From Eriocheir sinensis (taxonomy: Eukaryota; Arthropoda; Malacostraca; Decapoda; Varunidae): a DNA stretch of 64,000 nucleotides. Each line of letters starts with the position of its first letter. Positions within the stretch are counted from its first letter, which is position 1. Positions 59,970 through 64,000 of the stretch are shown piece by piece. The notes beneath the pieces are model-generated. The model saw only the letters and a program-made list of their open reading frames with translations, was not told the DNA's origin and did not search any database. Position numbers and translations under genes: made by a program. The stretch lies in contig NC_066509.1 in NCBI RefSeq assembly GCF_024679095.1, positions 12,839,169-12,903,168 on the forward strand, read 5' to 3'.

Positions 59970-60990
59970 GTCGTCCCTGTGTGTGGTGCGGCGTTCGGGA
60001 CTTTTATTTTCTTCTTTTCGGCTTGACTTGATGCGTTATTTTTCACGTCTGAGGGTTTAAGATGAATGTCCGTGCTTGTATGCTTTATTTTCCCCTTGTT
60101 TTGTCCTTCGTCTCTCTGTGTGGCTTGGCGTTCGGGACTTGTATTTTCTGCTTTTTTATTTGACTTGTTATTTTTTATGTCAAGGCGTGTCCGTGCTTGT
60201 ATACACCAGGTATTCGTTATATGCGAGGGTTACGTTCTGCAAAAAGCTCGCATAATGTGAATTTGCATATATCGAACCTTTCATCCCATTAATTATAGGT
60301 GGTTATGTTCCACGACCCGTTTTCGAACCCTCTAAATATTTATTCCGGCACCGTTTCAAACACGAATAAACGTGTAAAATTCTGGATACTCGGTAAGTTA
60401 AAAAGTGCATGTTTTTTCTACTATATCACGTACTGTATATTCATATGTATTTTGAATCTTACTGAAGGGAAATCAGGACATGGATATTATACTCTAAGTT
60501 ATATGTACCCCATTCAGGGTAGAGCTTCTCCGAGAGCTGCTGATTGCTTCCGGGGAGACACACTCAAAGTCTACGATTTAAGCTGATAATTAGCTACCTC
60601 AGGATTAACGTTCGGATCAGAGGGAGGAGAAGGTTAATTATAGGCGAGGAAAGTGCGGGAAAACATTTTCACCCGCCGCCCACTAGTGCGAGTCGGCCAC
60701 CATACCTCACCAACCAGTCGCACCAGCGCCGCTACTCGCATAATAGCGATTTTTTCTCGCATGAAACGAATACGTGGCACATTTAGCTTAGTCTCATATG
60801 AGCGAATTCGCATATTTCGAACTCGCATATATCGAATACCCGGTGTACTATATTCTCCCCTTGCTTTATCTTTCATTTCTCTGTGTGGGGCGGCGTTCGG
60901 GACTTCTATAATCTTCTTTTCAGCTCGACTCGTTGCTTTTCATGTCACGGGTTTGAGATGTGTGTCCATGCCTGTTGTCCCTAATCTCCC
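59970..60990. repeat. Tandem array (about 120-137 bp unit), third unit split by MITE
   Basis: GCGTTCGGGACTT recurs at 59991, 60128 and 60893, with shared CTCTGTGTG before it and a CGACTTG..ATGTC..GTGTCCGTGCTTGTA end after it. Removing the 644-bp insertion, the second interval is about 121 bp. Confidence 0.85.
60204..60845. mobile_element. pogo/Tigger-like MITE, 642 bp
   Basis: Ends CACCAGGTATTCGTTATATG and, reversed, CACCGGGTATTCGATATATG, differing at 2 of 20 positions; TA on each side (60202-60203 and 60846-60847). More CGAATTCGCATAT-type motifs lie near the right end. No transposase. The neighbouring tandem unit shows the unfilled site (see findings). Confidence 0.88.
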
Positions 60991-61691
<701 letters not shown>

Positions 61692-61948
61692 TAGCTCTAT
61701 ATGGTGGTCGTATTTTATTTTCTATTTTTACTTTTTGTTTTTTTGTTTGTTGTGTACTTTAAGATATTTATTACCCTACACGTCCATCCCTCCATTTCTA
61801 TAATCTACTTTCTCTCGCCCTCTTTCTCCTTCTCTCGCCGATTTCACTTTGATTTTCTCTTTCTCGGCGTCTCAGGTATTTGAGGGATGCGGATTCAACA
61901 GGCAGCTTATAGTGTCCGCACCCCTTCCTCTCTACCTGTTTCGTCTCT

Positions 61949-61990
<42 letters not shown>
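61692..61990 (+). repeat. Repeat R3 ending in (TAA)n, copy 2
   Basis: See copy 1 at 41038. The (TAA)n tail is 61949-61990 here. Confidence 0.7.
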
Positions 61991-62574
61991 TGACAGTAGT
62001 AGGTTGAAGGTATTCGGGTGACGATTAAGAGTAAAAAGTGAACTTGAGCCGATTGGAACAGGTAACATCCACAGTGAAATTAGAAGAACAAAAACCCAAG
62101 AATTGTTCAAGTTTACAGACAACCAGATAAAAGTTGAAATTATAACCTTTGCCAATATTAGAAAGGGAGAGGTTGGGAAAGGTCTTTGTCTTGATGATGA
62201 CGATGATGATGATGATAAGGAAGAGGAGGAGAAGGAGGGTAATGATAATGATGATGGTTATGGGTTAGGGTAGGAAAGCGTCAGGAAGGACCTTTGTTTT
62301 GCATGGCGGTATCTATCTTTTGATGATGATGATGATGATGATGGTGGTGGTGGCTTAACGTGCCTTCACCTCTCACCATCTCACTTCTTGTTTGCCAACG
62401 CCGGGCTCGCTGCGAAGGAAATGAGAGAAAGCGAGTTCCTGGGAAGAGTTTGGTCTCAAAGGAACGAAAGGAAGGCTGGAGGGTTTATGAAGGGCCAAAC
62501 TTATATCTTCCATCAACGCGAGGACTGCTGAATGCCTGCCTAGTGCTTCCTGATCTTGTCGAGCTGAGCAGGTT

Positions 62575-62579
<5 letters not shown>
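61991..62579. other. Spacer with (GAT)n runs
   Basis: GAT-type repeats at 62193-62260 and 62320-62350, otherwise unremarkable. Confidence 0.5.

Positions 62580-62663
<84 letters not shown>
62580..62663. repeat. (TC)n microsatellite
   Basis: About 42 TC units. Confidence 0.97.
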
Positions 62664-62667
<4 letters not shown>

Positions 62668-62939
62668 ATCATTAGTTTGCCTTCATTCTCTGTATTCTGT
62701 CTGGATTTTTCAAAAGTTTTACAGCTACAAGCAAGCACACTATTTTTGTCTAATACGGGAGGAAAAAAAGGTCGCTGAAGCAAATTCGACTCAATGGGGA
62801 AGCAAAGCGTGTGAGCACAACACGGCCAGAGGTAAACAGCGCACTTTACGCCTGGAAACAATATCCATCGATGTAGCGAAGCGTGTTTACTCCTGTTTGC
62901 ATCTCCCTAAGCCTCTCCCCCTCCCCTTATCCCCCCCCC

Positions 62940-62940
<1 letters not shown>

Positions 62941-62982
<42 letters not shown>
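62941..62982. repeat. (GT)n microsatellite
   Basis: About 21 GT units after a C run. Confidence 0.96.
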
Positions 62983-62985
<3 letters not shown>

Positions 62986-63129
62986 AAATTATCTTATGTT
63001 TTCATGTTTGCCTTGATTATGGTTATCGATTGCCTATAAGGATACCTATCGACGCTGTGGCTGCAGCGCAAAAAGATTCAGTGTTGTGGAAGGATGTGTA
63101 CTAGGATGTGCAGAGGCAGGAACAGGAGT

Positions 63130-63243
63130 TTTATGCAGCAGAAGCAGTAGTTGCAGTTGTAGTGGTAGTATAAGTAGTAGTAAAATTGGAATTGGTAGCA
63201 GTAGTTGTAACAGTAGTCGTAGAAGTAACGGTAGTGGTGGTGT

Positions 63244-63284
<41 letters not shown>

Positions 63285-63366
63285 TTGTAGTATTATTAAT
63301 AGTAGTAGTAGTAGTGGTAGTAGCAGTAGTAGTGTTGTAGTAGTAGTAGTGTTGTAATAATAGTAA

Positions 63367-63429
<63 letters not shown>
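63130..63429. repeat. (AGT)n and (TTA)n at LINE-E 3' end
   Basis: AGT/GTA-type triplets with interruptions at 63130-63360 and (TTA)n 63369-63429. On the minus strand the TTA tract is the (TAA)n tail of LINE-E. Confidence 0.93.
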
Positions 63430-64000
63430 GATAGGCCAAGAATGTCAGCCTCTCTGGAGAGTTCGTGGAACTATATACCCAGTAAGGGTCCCAGAAGGGG
63501 GAACATTGGCCTTAGGAAAGAGAAAATATTAACTCTATTCTTAAATAAATGCAGGTTTTCAGCATCATTTGGAAGCTGGTTCCACAATTTAATTATACAG
63601 GGAACAAAGCTTCAAAAAAATTGGGAAGTATTAAAACGTACAGCTGAAAATGCCAAATCATTGAGATTTGAAGCAAACTTAGTGAAACGAGGCTGAAGAA
63701 AAGATGGAGGAAGTTCAGATTGTAAAGGATGGTTATGATTGTTAATGATCTTATACAACAGAGTAAGAGAGCCAACAATTCGGCAATGTTCAAGATTAAT
63801 GTCAATATTAAGTAGCAAAAACTTGATCTGATTCTTCGACCGGTCCAAGAGCTTCATATGGGAGTCTGCAGCAGAGAGTAAAACAGGGGAGCCGTACTCA
63901 AAATGTGGCAATAAGAATTAATAAAAGGAATTTAATACAACGCTGTCGTCAGAGAATATCTTTTTGCACTTGCGAAAAAGACCAATTTTCCGAGAGATTG
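63430..64000 (-). pseudogene. LINE-E reverse transcriptase C-terminal region, runs off window
   Basis: The minus strand reads E-Y-G-S-P-V-L-L-S-A-A-D-S, then KLLDRSKNQIKFLLL, VGSLTLLYKIINNHNHPLQS and, after a frame shift in a T run near 63615, IIKLWNQLPNDAENLHLFKN, ending at a stop near 63480. The order (E-Y-G-S, then a K-N-Q arginine/lysine block, then L-W-N-Q-L-P) is that of the C-terminal part of Jockey/CR1-like LINE RTs. It is followed by a (TAA)n tail. The catalytic part would lie beyond the window. It is not close to LINE-A to -D. Confidence 0.72.

Overview
This is a eukaryotic, repeat-dominated stretch of genome. Everything visible fits an arthropod, most likely a decapod crustacean. 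The evidence is the very high density of long (TC)n/(GA)n, (TA)n, (GT)n and (TAA)n microsatellites, several non-LTR retrotransposon families whose proteins resemble those I associate with crab and shrimp genomes, tRNA-derived SINEs, and many small hAT, piggyBac and pogo elements. The species assignment is inference.

Only one host gene is certain. The left end (96-5619, + strand) carries the last three coding exons of ORC1, the largest subunit of the origin recognition complex. All splice sites and the stop codon are visible; the 5' exons lie outside the window. Its last two introns hold a 680-bp piggyBac-type MITE (TTAA duplication), a 698-bp hAT-type MITE (8-bp duplication) and a pogo/Tigger-type element with a second one nested inside.

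From 6 to 26 kb there is no recognisable host gene. This part holds a rearranged CR1-like LINE with a perfect fold-back junction and a second LINE nested in it (9.5-11.5 kb), a 126-bp-period degenerate array, a 600-bp inverted repeat, a 1.1-kb unclassified repeat in two direct copies, a hAT MITE with a perfect duplication (22.0-22.3 kb), and a 2.5-kb composite with hAT-type ends (23.2-25.7 kb) that has swallowed a minisatellite and a damaged LINE.

From 26 to 45 kb there is a tRNA-derived SINE, a nearly full-length but frameshifted LINE (about 27.86-31.17 kb, endonuclease plus reverse transcriptase), a 2.0-kb hAT-type element built around a giant palindrome rich in GGTACC (32.4-34.4 kb, exact 8-bp duplication), and a second LINE family (41.9-44.4 kb) with an almost intact reverse transcriptase.

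The most unusual structure is at 45.66-46.76 kb, between two long (TA)n tracts. It is a tandem LTR-internal-LTR-internal-LTR array of a miniature LTR retrotransposon (TRIM). The LTRs are about 236 bp and carry a tRNA-like A-box/B-box module. The internal part is about 195 bp, with a primer-binding site fully complementary to the 3' end of tRNA-Leu(AAG) and a polypurine tract.

From 47 to 64 kb there are degenerate tandem arrays (units of about 92, 120 and 155 bp), kilobase-scale purine or pyrimidine blocks, a pogo-like MITE inserted in one array so that the neighbouring unit shows the empty site, a LINE running off the right end, and two weak exon candidates. Apart from ORC1, the coding content is transposon-derived and mostly broken.
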